Assembly: GCA_038213135.1 (NCBI GenBank)
Contig: JBBQTQ010000001.1
Span: forward strand, 1 to 64,000
Direction of reading: 5' to 3'
Length of the DNA stretch: 64,000 bases
DNA from: JBBQTQ01 sp038213135
GTDB lineage: Bacteria; Actinomycetota; Thermoleophilia; Gaiellales; Gaiellaceae
Part shown: positions 16,524-24,649 of the stretch, in pieces
How the letters are laid out: every line of letters starts with the position of its first letter
How positions within the stretch are numbered: the stretch's first letter is position 1
Program-made: the position numbers and the translations under genes
The notes under the pieces: generated by a model
What the model was told of the DNA's origin: nothing
Seen by the model: the letters and a program-made list of their open reading frames with translations, nothing else
The model's database searches: none

Positions 16524-18262
16524 TACTGCTCCAACGCGCGCTGCTCGGTGTCGGGTGCGGCCCGCCGCCGCGAATAGATCACGAGCAGCACGGCCCGTAC
16601 GGCGTTGCGGATCGGCCCACGCGGCGGCCGTTCCTCGGCGCTCGGATAGGGCGCGTAGCGGCCGGCAGCCAGCACGATCAGCTGCGCGGCGGTCGCCGTC
16701 CAGGCCAGGAAGATAAAGACGGCCACAATCGGTACGTAGCCGATCGCGGTCAGTTCCGCAAGGTACCAGGGCGAATCGAGACCGAGCCCGAAGCGCACCG
16801 CAAGGGAGCCGAGGAGGAAGAGTGGCCCCGCGAAGCCCGCGAGGAGCACAACGATCGTCACCACGGGCCCACGAACACGCAGCTGCGGCAGCCAGAGCCA
16901 GGCGTGCAGGCTCGGGAGCAGGAAGATCAGGGCGAACGGGTTCGTCGCAACGACGAGCAGCGCCACGACCGCGAGCGCGAGCAAGGCGGCAACGTGGCCG
17001 GCAAGGTCCTCCTCGGGCGTGACGGGGCGACGTGGTGTGAGCCGGGCGCGCGGCACGAGCCAGCTGAGGCCGGCGAGGATCGCGAGGGCGAGCAGGCCCA
17101 GGCGAGGCCAGTTGCCCGCGGCGGCCGTTTCGGGGTTGATCGGCCGCGCTGCGCCTCCGGGCCAGACCCCGAGCAGGTCGAGCCAGAAGAAGAGGATCCC
17201 GCACCAGAGCCAGAATCCGAGCCGGCTCCGATAGGAGCGCAGCGCCGGCGCGATCGCGATCCGGCGACGCCGGCAGCGGGCGAAGAGGTCGATCGCCGGC
17301 ACCAGGAAGGGCAGCAGCATCGCGATCAGCGCCAGCTCGACCGCCCACCCTCGGACGAAGCGCTGGCCGAGATAGAGGTACGTCGAGGTGCCCTGAGGCA
17401 GCTCGAGGCCGGTGTCGATCGACGTGACGAGGTTCTGAGCGGCCCGGCCGAGCTCGAGGAGATGTGTGCCGTTCAGGGGACGATCGGCCGCCGAATCGGG
17501 CGGTCTGTCGCCGGCGGTCGTGAGCGTCACCGCGGGGACCCCTCGCCCGACGAACGGCGCCTGCTCGTAGAGGCTGAACGGGAAGGCAAGATCGATCAGT
17601 TGCCCGAACGCGCTTGTCCGCCCGGGCGCGACGCTCCCGTTCTCTTCGGCAATCCGGGCGGCGGCCGTTTCGACGAGGGCCGCCGCGGGCGATCGCGGCT
17701 GGTCGCCGCCGATCTCGAGGCGAGCCCGGCCCGGCCCGGCCAGCGCGTCGAGGTTGATGACGGCGAGCACGTGGCCTCGGTAGGGGGAGCTCTGCGCGAA
17801 TCGCGTGGCGCCGAGCGCCCCGAACTCGCCGCCGTCGGTCGAGAGGAAGAGCAGCGTGTGCTGCGGCCTGACCGGCTTGCCCGCCGCAGTCGCGGGCTGG
17901 CCGTACGCGCGGGCGAGCTCGATCAGGGCTGCGGTTCCCGAAGCGTTGTCGTTGGCACCCGTTCCCGCGCCGGTGTCGTCGCGGTGGGCCATGACGACGA
18001 TCGCGTCGGTCGAGGGCCCGCGGGCAACGGCCAGGATGTTCCGCAAGAGGACTCGTCCGCGGCCGGGGATTGTTGCGAAGAAGCCGTCGGTCGTGGAGGG
18101 GAACCCGTAGGCCTTGAGCTGATCTGCGAACCAGCGGGATGCGCCGAGTGCGCCGGGGGAGCCAGGCCCGCGGTCGGGGTACTTTTCCACCAGGTCCTTG
18201 GTGAGAGCGAGCGCGGAGGTCTTGTCGAACGAGGGCGGCAAGGTCGGCCCGGGCAGTGGCAC
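16523..18262 (-). CDS. M28-family peptidase domain fused to a polytopic membrane region
   Basis: Residues about 1-270 are an M28 (aminopeptidase Y-like) domain: AHRDDTGAG-TGANDNASGTAALIELA supplies metal-binding His and Asp; NLDA supplies a third ligand. Where most M28 enzymes have Glu-Glu, this one has GGEFGALGA, so the usual catalytic Glu is Gly. Residues about 300-560 hold roughly seven membrane helices. The first standard start is GTG 18262, but the frame codes for LYRGTWLIVGLPLLIAALSV just upstream (about 18275-18334), a likely N-terminal anchor with no ATG/GTG/TTG before it. Confidence 0.8.
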   Translation of the reverse strand: MPLPGPTLPPSFDKTSALALTKDLVEKYPDRGPGSPGALGASRWFADQLKAYGFPSTTDGFFATIPGRGRVLLRNILAVARGPSTDAIVVMAHRDDTGAGTGANDNASGTAALIELARAYGQPATAAGKPVRPQHTLLFLSTDGGEFGALGATRFAQSSPYRGHVLAVINLDALAGPGRARLEIGGDQPRSPAAALVETAAARIAEENGSVAPGRTSAFGQLIDLAFPFSLYEQAPFVGRGVPAVTLTTAGDRPPDSAADRPLNGTHLLELGRAAQNLVTSIDTGLELPQGTSTYLYLGQRFVRGWAVELALIAMLLPFLVPAIDLFARCRRRRIAIAPALRSYRSRLGFWLWCGILFFWLDLLGVWPGGAARPINPETAAAGNWPRLGLLALAILAGLSWLVPRARLTPRRPVTPEEDLAGHVAALLALAVVALLVVATNPFALIFLLPSLHAWLWLPQLRVRGPVVTIVVLLAGFAGPLFLLGSLAVRFGLGLDSPWYLAELTAIGYVPIVAVFIFLAWTATAAQLIVLAAGRYAPYPSAEERPPRGPIRNAVRAVLLVIYSRRRAAPDTEQRALEQ

Positions 18263-18413
18263 GGGCCGCTCGACGCTGAGGGCGGCGATCAGCAGCGGCA
18301 GGCCGACGATCAGCCAGGTGCCGCGGTAGAGCCGTCCGTTGACCGGATGCTCGAGTGACCCGCGCCGAGCCCGACGACGCGGGGAGTGTGGCCGACCGCT
18401 CGCGATAGGGGGC

Positions 18414-18419
18414 TATAGT
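18414..18419 (+). promoter_or_regulatory. candidate -10 box for the response regulator operon
   Basis: TATAGT at 18414-18419, 27 bases before the ATG of the response regulator, matches the sigma-A -10 consensus at five of six positions and stands out in very GC-rich DNA. A convincing -35 hexamer at 17 bases was not found, so this is only a candidate. Confidence 0.3.
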
Positions 18420-18446
18420 AGGCCGCGCCTAGGATCGGGCCGTACG

Positions 18447-19142
18447 ATGCCGAACCCCGCGACGATCCTGCTCGTCGAAGACGAGGAGTCAGTACAGAAG
18501 CTCTTGGCGTACCCGCTCGAGCGCGACGGGTACAACGTCGTCCAGGCGCGGGACGGGGAGGAGGCACTGGCGGCGTTCGAGCGAGAGCCGGTCGACCTCG
18601 TCGTACTCGACCTGATGCTCCCGAAGCTCGACGGGCTGGAGGTCTGCAAGCGTCTGCGGGCTTCGAGCTCGGTGCCGATCATCATGCTCACGGCGCGCGA
18701 CGACGAGCTGGACAAGGTCGTCGGGCTCGAGCTTGGCGCGGACGACTACATCACGAAGCCGTTCTCGATCCGGGAGTTCCGGAGTCGCGTTCGCGCGCTT
18801 CTGCGTCGCGCGGCGGCTCCGCGTCACGATCTGCGAGAGGTCGCGATCGAGATCGGCGGGCTGCGGATCGACCCGGCGCGCCGCACGGTCGAGCTCGACG
18901 GGGAGCCGGTGCAGCTGACCTTCGTCGAGTTCGAGCTGCTGCGCGTGCTCGCGTCGAATCCCGGCCGGGTGTTCTCGCGCCAGAAGCTGCTGGAGGCGCT
19001 CTGGGGCGGCTCCGAGTATCGCGAGCCACGCACAATCGACGTCCACGTTCGGCATCTCCGCGAGAAGCTGGAAAAGGATCCGGCGGACCCGAAGCTTCTC
19101 TTCACCGTGCGGGGCGTCGGCTACCGCTTCCACGATTCGTGA
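18447..19142 (+). CDS. OmpR/PhoB-family response regulator
   Basis: A 231-residue DNA-binding regulator. Receiver domain (1-120): acidic pocket EDEE, phosphoacceptor Asp near 55 (VVLDLMLP), Thr and Lys switch residues (LTAR, KPFS). C-terminal winged helix (about 135-228): PVQLTFVEFELLRVLASNPGRVFSR and the recognition region EPRTIDVHVRHLREKLE, with the wing FTVRGVGYRF. It forms an operon with the histidine kinase: its TGA overlaps the kinase GTG by 4 bases. Targets are not shown. Confidence 0.96.
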   Translation: MPNPATILLVEDEESVQKLLAYPLERDGYNVVQARDGEEALAAFEREPVDLVVLDLMLPKLDGLEVCKRLRASSSVPIIMLTARDDELDKVVGLELGADDYITKPFSIREFRSRVRALLRRAAAPRHDLREVAIEIGGLRIDPARRTVELDGEPVQLTFVEFELLRVLASNPGRVFSRQKLLEALWGGSEYREPRTIDVHVRHLREKLEKDPADPKLLFTVRGVGYRFHDS

Positions 19143-20557
19143 ACCCGTTCCGGAGCGTCGGCGCCCGGCTCAGCCTCGCGCTGCTGCTGGTGGTGGCCGG
19201 CGTCCTCGGATTCGTCTACCTGTTCGTCGTCCCGTCGCTGGAGAGCCGCCTCGTCCACGCGAAGCTGTCGCAGCTCGAGCGGGCCGCGCCGAGCCTCGCG
19301 AAGCAGGTCTTCTCGCTGCCGCAATTCGAGTGGGACGCGTTCGCGGAGAACGCTTCCGCGAGCGCGAACGCCCGCGTCGTCCTCTACACGATCATCAGTC
19401 CGCCGCTCGCCGTTGCCGTTGCCTCCGACTCGCGGCAGGCGGCGCCTTCGACGGATGTCGCCCACGACAAGCTGGCGACCCAGGCGGCGCTGACGTTGGA
19501 GCGCGCGTCGGGGACCGTCACGCGCCGCGGCGAGAGATTCGCCGAGGCGGCTGTTCCGGTGAGCTTCGACGGGCCGATCCTCTTGCTCTCGGCGTCGCTC
19601 CACGACTCGCTCGGCAACGTCCATCTCGTCCAGCGCCGTCTGGTGCTAGCCGGACTGCTCGCCCTGCTCGTAGCGCTCGTCGTCGGCTACGGCGGCGCGC
19701 ACGTCTTCGCGCGGCGGCTCCGGCGGCTCGAGCGGGCCGCGGAGCGGATCGCGGACGGGAAGTTCGACGAACCCGTTGCCGACACGGGGCGGGACGAGGT
19801 CGGCGAGCTCGCCCGCACGTTCGACCGCATGCGCCGGCGGCTCGCCCGGCTCGACCACGCACGGCGCGAGTTCATCACCAACGCGTCGCACGAGCTGCGC
19901 ACGCCGCTCTTCTCGCTGGGCGGGATGCTCGAGCTGCTCACGGACGAGGAGGTCGACGAGGCGACGCGGCGGGAGTTCCTGGAGACGATGCGCGGCCAGG
20001 TGGCGCGGCTGGCCAAGCTGGCCACGGAGTTGCTCGATCTCTCGCGGCTGGACGCGGGCCACCTGGCCGTGGAGCGTGAGCCGGTGCCGCTTGCCGGAGT
20101 GGCCCAGGCGGTGATCGACGAGTTCGCGGCGGTCGCGCGCACCGAGCATCGGCCGCTCGAGCTCGAGGCGGACGGCGATGTGGTGGCGCTCGGCGATTCG
20201 CAGCGCGTGCTCCAGATCGGCCGCGGGCTCGTGGAGAACGCGATGCGGCACACGGAGGCAGGTACGCCGATCCGCGTGCGTGTCTTCTCCACCGAGGAGC
20301 ACGCCGCGCTCGCGGTGGAGGACGAGGGCGGCGGCATCGCCCCGGAGCACGGGGGCCACGTCTTCGAGCGCTTCTACCGCGTCGAGGGCCCCCAGGCCTC
20401 CGGCAGCGGTCTCGGACTGGCAATCGCACGGGAGCTGGCGGAGCTAATGGGCGGGACGCTCGGGGTCGAGTCGTCGCCCGGGCGGACTGTGTTCACATTG
20501 GCGCTTCCTGCCGCTCCCCACGCTGCCGAGCGAGCGCCTGAGGTCGTTCGTCCATAG
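19139..20557 (+). CDS. sensor histidine kinase, partner of the preceding regulator
   Basis: A 472-residue membrane kinase. Helix 1 (about 9-31), an extracytoplasmic sensor region (about 32-165), helix 2 (about 166-188), a HAMP domain (about 190-240), then HisKA with phosphoacceptor His near 251 (FITNASHELRTPL) and HATPase_c with the N box (GLVENAMRHT), G1 (VEDEGGGI), F box and G2 (GSGLGLAI). Start GTG overlaps the regulator stop. The ligand is unknown; the sensor region shows no recognisable PAS or CHASE domain. Confidence 0.95.
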   Translation: MNPFRSVGARLSLALLLVVAGVLGFVYLFVVPSLESRLVHAKLSQLERAAPSLAKQVFSLPQFEWDAFAENASASANARVVLYTIISPPLAVAVASDSRQAAPSTDVAHDKLATQAALTLERASGTVTRRGERFAEAAVPVSFDGPILLLSASLHDSLGNVHLVQRRLVLAGLLALLVALVVGYGGAHVFARRLRRLERAAERIADGKFDEPVADTGRDEVGELARTFDRMRRRLARLDHARREFITNASHELRTPLFSLGGMLELLTDEEVDEATRREFLETMRGQVARLAKLATELLDLSRLDAGHLAVEREPVPLAGVAQAVIDEFAAVARTEHRPLELEADGDVVALGDSQRVLQIGRGLVENAMRHTEAGTPIRVRVFSTEEHAALAVEDEGGGIAPEHGGHVFERFYRVEGPQASGSGLGLAIARELAELMGGTLGVESSPGRTVFTLALPAAPHAAERAPEVVRP

Positions 20558-20635
20558 ACATCCCGGAGACCACCACGTGAAAACGGAGGCCCGTGACCTC
20601 GTATGCACGGTGCAATCGCCGTGTACTGAGCCACG

Positions 20636-20891
20636 GAGCGGAGCGCCAGCACCTCGTAGACCTCGTCGCCGGTTGCCACCCAGTGCCACAGGGGCTTTCG
20701 CTCGTACCCGTCACGCTCGGCGCGCGCGTACGGACCGTAGAGGCGGCCGCAGCCGACGATGTCGTCGAAGCGACGCACGACCTCCTCGTCGGTATGACGA
20801 GCCGCACCATCGGCCGTTCCTCGCTCAGGGTGATTGTTCCCTCTCCCTCGAAGAGTCCGGCGGCCCAGGCGATCTGCTCATCTCGAGTGAT
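20636..20891 (-). pseudogene. decayed LAGLIDADG-type domain gene
   Basis: Reading leftwards from 20891, one frame gives ITRDEQIAWAAGLFEGEGT, where WAAGLFEGEG is the LAGLIDADG-like motif seen in small soil-actinobacterial proteins. At about 20790-20800 the reading shifts frame and continues as DEEVVRRFDDIVGCGRLYGPY and later KPLWHWVATGDEVYEVLAL, the expected second half. The would-be start codon is ATC with a stop just upstream, and the usual C-terminal LWPYL region is missing. Start loss, a frameshift and a lost 3' end together show a dead gene. The rest of the 375-base gap (20558-20932) holds nothing else I can identify. Confidence 0.7.
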
Positions 20892-20932
20892 GTTGTCACA
20901 CTAGCCAACAGACCGGACGCTAGAGTGGCCCG

Positions 20933-22138
20933 ATGCGCGCGGGCCCGGTTGCGTTAGTCGCGCTGTTTGCGGCGCTCGTCGGCGGGGGTGCCGTGCTTGG
21001 GATCGGGAAGGCGACCGGCTGGTTTCGCGGGACCACTCGCACGGTCTTCGTGACGGAGACCGCCCCCGCGACCCCGACCTCAGGGCCGGTCGTCTCGACT
21101 GTCAAGCCGCTGCTCGGGAACGGCTTCGACCCGGCGCGGATCTACGCAACCCGGTCGCCCGGCGTGGTCACGGTCTACGCGCTCTTCGACACGCCGGACG
21201 GCCGCGCAGCGCAGGGCTCGGGGTTCGTCGTCTCGCGCGGCGGACTGATCCTCACCAACGCACACGTGATCACCGACGCCGGCGAGAGCGTCGGCCCCGT
21301 TCGTGCAGCACGGCAGATCTACGTCGAGTTCGGCGACCGCGACCGGATTCCGGCGAGGATCGTCGGCTGGGATCTCTTCGACGACGTGGGCGTGCTTCGG
21401 GTCGACTCTGGCGCCCACTCGCTCGTGTCCCTGCCGCTCGGCGAGTCGAGCACGGTTCGCGTCGGCGAGCCCGTGGCTGCGATCGGGAGTCCGTTCGGGA
21501 ACGAGAACTCGCTCGCGGTCGGAGTCGTCTCCGCGATCCACCGCGCGATCGGCTCGCTTACCTCGAACTACGACCTCGTCGACGCGATCCAGATCGACGC
21601 GCCGATCAACCACGGCTCCTCGGGCGGCCCGCTCTTCGACGCGGCCGGCCGGGTGATCGGGATCAACGCCCAGATTCGCAGCGTGAGCGGGACGGCTGAG
21701 GGCGTCGGCTTCGTCGTGCCCATCGACTCCGCCCGCCGCTCGCTGAACCAGCTCGTCGCCACCGGGAGCGTGGCGTATGCCTACATCGGCGTCACGAGCG
21801 AAGACCTGACGCCGACCCTGGCCCGGCACCTCGGCTATCCGGTCGCGCGCGGTGCGCTCGTCGACTCGGTGATCGCAGGCGGGCCGGCTGCGAAGGCGGG
21901 CCTTCGTGGCGGCGGCCGACACGTCGACTTCGATGGGCAGACGGTGCTTGTCGGCGGCGACGTGATCGTCGCTATCGGGGACTCGCCCGTGACGAGCGCC
22001 GAGGACGTCGGCCGGATCGTCGGCGGGCGGCTCAGCCCTGGGCAGAAGGTCTCCGTCGAGGTGATTCGTGCCGGGCGCCGCAGCTCGTTCGAGGTTCGCC
22101 TCGGCGTCCGGCCGCTGAGCCCGGACGGCACGCGTTAG
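20933..22138 (+). CDS. HtrA/DegP-like serine protease with PDZ domain
   Basis: A 401-residue membrane-anchored S1C protease of envelope quality control. N-terminal helix (about 5-25), trypsin-like domain with His near 111 (LTNAHV), Asp in DDVGVLRVD and nucleophile Ser near 230 in GSSGGPLF (most relatives have GNSGGP). The C-terminal PDZ domain (about 280-395) contains YIGVTSEDLTP and GGDVIVAIGDSPV. It starts 42 bases after the end of the decayed LAGLIDADG gene and precedes an RsbW-like kinase and a GT20 enzyme, a stress-related neighbourhood. Confidence 0.93.
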   Translation: MRAGPVALVALFAALVGGGAVLGIGKATGWFRGTTRTVFVTETAPATPTSGPVVSTVKPLLGNGFDPARIYATRSPGVVTVYALFDTPDGRAAQGSGFVVSRGGLILTNAHVITDAGESVGPVRAARQIYVEFGDRDRIPARIVGWDLFDDVGVLRVDSGAHSLVSLPLGESSTVRVGEPVAAIGSPFGNENSLAVGVVSAIHRAIGSLTSNYDLVDAIQIDAPINHGSSGGPLFDAAGRVIGINAQIRSVSGTAEGVGFVVPIDSARRSLNQLVATGSVAYAYIGVTSEDLTPTLARHLGYPVARGALVDSVIAGGPAAKAGLRGGGRHVDFDGQTVLVGGDVIVAIGDSPVTSAEDVGRIVGGRLSPGQKVSVEVIRAGRRSSFEVRLGVRPLSPDGTR

Positions 22139-22251
22139 CGGACGCCGGCGGATGGGAATACTTCCGTGTGCGGCAAGCTGTGCGCGAATTCGGTAGGAAT
22201 CCTCACGTTTAGCTTCCGCTATTCGGTGAAATACCCCTTGCAGATCTGCCT

Positions 22252-22680
22252 GTGACCACTCCTGCCCACACCAACGGTTCGGCTCGGATCACGCTCACGA
22301 TTCCGGCCAAGCCCGAGTACATCACGCTCGGCCGGCTCGCCCTGACGGGCCTCTCGCGCATGCGGCCGCTGTCCGACGAGACGCTCGGCGACCTCAAGCT
22401 CGCGCTGACGGAGGCGTGCACGAACGCGGTGCGCCATGCGTATCCGGAGGGTGCGGGCGTCGTCGAGATCCTGTACGAGCTGGAGGGCGACCGGCTGGCG
22501 ATCGAAGTCTGCGACGGGGGCCGCGGGTTCGACTACACGGTCACGCACAACGGAGACGACGAGCTCGAGGAGGGTGGCCTCGGGATCGCGATCATCCAGG
22601 CGCTTGCCGACGAGTTCGAGCTCGGCGAGCCTGCGAGCGGCCGCGGCTCGCGCCTGCGGTTCGTCAAGAACCTCGCGTAG
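22252..22680 (+). CDS. RsbW-like serine kinase / anti-sigma factor (HATPase_c_2)
   Basis: A 142-residue GHKL ATPase of the RsbW/SpoIIAB class that would bind a sigma factor or phosphorylate an anti-anti-sigma factor. N box EACTNAVRHAYPE, G1 CDGGRGFD and G2 GGLGIAII are intact. Start is GTG 22252 after a 113-base gap. No STAS-domain antagonist or alternative sigma factor is adjacent, so partners lie elsewhere. It is followed after 35 bases by the GT20 gene on the same strand, which may place trehalose-type solute synthesis with stress signalling. Confidence 0.9.
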   Translation: MTTPAHTNGSARITLTIPAKPEYITLGRLALTGLSRMRPLSDETLGDLKLALTEACTNAVRHAYPEGAGVVEILYELEGDRLAIEVCDGGRGFDYTVTHNGDDELEEGGLGIAIIQALADEFELGEPASGRGSRLRFVKNLA

Positions 22681-22715
22681 CGTTTCGCGAGCACAGACCC
22701 GGTTACTGTTGTCGC

Positions 22716-24191
22716 GTGGCTGCTGAGCGTCGCCGGCTGATCGTCGTCTCGAACCGAGGCCCTGTCAGCTACGGGCGCGGAGAAAGCGGCGAGCGCGTCG
22801 TACGGCGCGGGGGCGGTGGGCTCGTCACGGCGCTTCGGCCACTCGTCTCGCACCACGACGTGACGTGGATCGCGAGCGCGATGACCGAGGAAGACCGGGC
22901 GGTTGCGGCCGAGGCAGGGGGCGAAGCGGTCGAGGACGTCGCGCGGGACGGCTCGCCCTACCGGCTGCGGCTCGTCGCGCACGACCCTCACGCGTACGAC
23001 TGGTTCTACAACGTCGTCGCCAACCCGACGCTCTGGTTCCTCCAGCACTACATGTGGGGACTCACCGACGCGCCGGACATCGACCTCGGCCTGCACCATG
23101 CCTGGTACAGCGGCTACGTCCCGGTAAACGAGGGCTTCGCGGACGCCGTCGTCGAGGAGCTCGAGCGCGATCCGGGTGCCGCCGTCTTCTTCCACGACTA
23201 CCACCTGTATCTCGCCCCTCGCATCGTCCGCGATCGCGTCCCGGAAGCGACGCTGTCGCACTTCGTCCACGTGCCCTGGACGGAGACCGATTACTGGTCG
23301 GTCCTGCCCGAGCACCTTCGCCGGGCAGTGCACGAAGGCGTGCTCGCGAACGACTCGGTGAGCCTCCACACCGAGCGCTGGCGAAGGAACTTCATGCGCG
23401 CGTGTGAGGACATCGTCGGCGCAGTCGTCGACTACGGGGAGGGAGCGATCGAGCTCGAGGGGCGCAGGACGATCGTCTCCGCACACCCGATCTCCGTCGA
23501 TCCGTCTGAGTTCGACGAGCTGAAGCAGAGCGAGGCGGTCCTCGCAGAGGAGGCGCAACTCGTGGCGCGTCGCCCCGAGTTTCTCGTCGTGCGCGTCGAT
23601 CGCACCGATCCGTCGAAGAACTGCGTCCGAGGCTTCCGCGCGTTCGGGCTCTTTCTCGACCAGCACCCTGAGCTGCACCGCCGCGTCACGATGCTCGCGC
23701 TGCTCGATCCGTCTCGCCAGGACATCCCCGAGTACTCGGAGTACCTGGCGGCGATCCAGCGGGAGACTCGCGCGATCAACGACCGCTTCCAGCAGGACGG
23801 GTGGACGCCGATCGACCTGCGCGTCGAGGACAACTTCGCCCAGTCCGTCGCGGCGTACAAGCAGTACGACGCGCTGCTCGTCAACTCGGTCTACGACGGG
23901 ATGAACCTCGTCTCGAAGGAGGCCCCGCTCGTCAACGAGCGTGACGGCGTCCTGATCCTCTCCGAGAACACCGGTGCCCACGAGGAGCTCGGCCAGTGGG
24001 CGATCACCGTCAACCCGTTCGACGTCTACGGGCAGGCGCAGGCGATCCACGCCGCGCTGACGATGGCGGCCGGCGAGCGGGGCAGGCGGCTCGAAGCGAT
24101 CCGCGCGCACGTGCGCGCGCACGACCTCGAGGAGTGGCTGACGGCGCTGCTCGCCGACCTCGACCGGCTGCGCACTCCGACGGCGACCTAA
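22716..24191 (+). CDS. otsA: GT20 family trehalose-6-phosphate synthase-like enzyme
   Basis: A 491-residue GT-B enzyme of the GT20 family, which usually joins UDP- or ADP-glucose to glucose-6-phosphate. Seen: SNRGPVSYG, GGGGLVTALRPL, FFHDYHLYLAP, FVHVPW, and the donor-side DGMNLVSKEAPLVN and LILSENTGAHEEL. The phosphate-binding motif reads DRTDPSKN rather than the DRLDYTKG of classical OtsA, so a related product such as glucosylglycerol phosphate is possible. GTG 22716 is the start. No phosphatase (OtsB) gene is in the window. Confidence 0.85.
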   Translation: MAAERRRLIVVSNRGPVSYGRGESGERVVRRGGGGLVTALRPLVSHHDVTWIASAMTEEDRAVAAEAGGEAVEDVARDGSPYRLRLVAHDPHAYDWFYNVVANPTLWFLQHYMWGLTDAPDIDLGLHHAWYSGYVPVNEGFADAVVEELERDPGAAVFFHDYHLYLAPRIVRDRVPEATLSHFVHVPWTETDYWSVLPEHLRRAVHEGVLANDSVSLHTERWRRNFMRACEDIVGAVVDYGEGAIELEGRRTIVSAHPISVDPSEFDELKQSEAVLAEEAQLVARRPEFLVVRVDRTDPSKNCVRGFRAFGLFLDQHPELHRRVTMLALLDPSRQDIPEYSEYLAAIQRETRAINDRFQQDGWTPIDLRVEDNFAQSVAAYKQYDALLVNSVYDGMNLVSKEAPLVNERDGVLILSENTGAHEELGQWAITVNPFDVYGQAQAIHAALTMAAGERGRRLEAIRAHVRAHDLEEWLTALLADLDRLRTPTAT

Positions 24192-24202
24192 GCTGTCCGC
24201 CG

Positions 24203-24649
24203 ATGGGCGAGCTGTCACATGTGGACGACGCCGGCCGGGTGCAGATGGTGGACGTCGGCGGCAAGCCGCTCTCGCGACGACGCGCGGTGGCCCGGGCGAG
24301 CGTCCGGATGCAGCCCGAGACCGCGGCCCGGCTCCGCTCACTGCCGAAGGGAGACGCGCTCGCGACCGCGCAGCTGGCCGGGATCATGGCCGCCAAGCGC
24401 ACGGCCGAGCTGATCCCGCTGTGTCATCCGCTACCGCTCTCGAGCGTCGGTGTCGAGCTCGAGGTCGGCGAGGACGCGGTGGAGATCGTCGCGACGGCCG
24501 AGACGGTTGCACAGACAGGAGTGGAGATGGAGGCGCTCGTCGCCGCGTCGGTCGCCGCGCTGACGGTCTACGACATGGCGAAGGCGATCGACAAGGAGAT
24601 GGTCGTCGCCGAGGTTCGGCTGCTGGAGAAGACGAAGGAGCCGGTGTGA
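24203..24649 (+). CDS. moaC: cyclic pyranopterin monophosphate synthase
   Basis: A 148-residue enzyme of molybdenum cofactor synthesis. Family motifs: LSHVDDAGRVQMVDVGGK at the N-terminus, KGDALATAQLAGIMAAKRTAELIPLCHPLPLS with the catalytic region, and ALTVYDMAKAIDKEM with the conserved Asp and Lys residues. It overlaps mog by 4 bases, forming a two-gene Moco unit. moeA lies about 8 kb away; moaA, moaD and moaE are not in the window. Confidence 0.97.
   Translation: MGELSHVDDAGRVQMVDVGGKPLSRRRAVARASVRMQPETAARLRSLPKGDALATAQLAGIMAAKRTAELIPLCHPLPLSSVGVELEVGEDAVEIVATAETVAQTGVEMEALVAASVAALTVYDMAKAIDKEMVVAEVRLLEKTKEPV

Noticed and set aside
20493..20810. Intact 105-codon gene opposite the htrA leader
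   Set aside because: The protein-like parts are split across two frames and match a LAGLIDADG-type protein only when joined, so it is annotated as a pseudogene.
20893..20927. Sigma-A promoter TTGTCA...TAGAGT before htrA
   Set aside because: The spacing is 22 bases, too long for a normal sigma-A promoter, and no better pair was found.
22195..22240. SigB-type promoter (GTTT...GGTGAAAT) before the RsbW-like gene
   Set aside because: The spacer between the two parts is about 12 bases, too short for known SigB/SigF promoters, and the -10 match is poor.
22533..24341. 602-codon minus-strand open frame opposite the GT20 gene
   Set aside because: Mirror of the conserved GT20 reading frame; no recognisable protein features.
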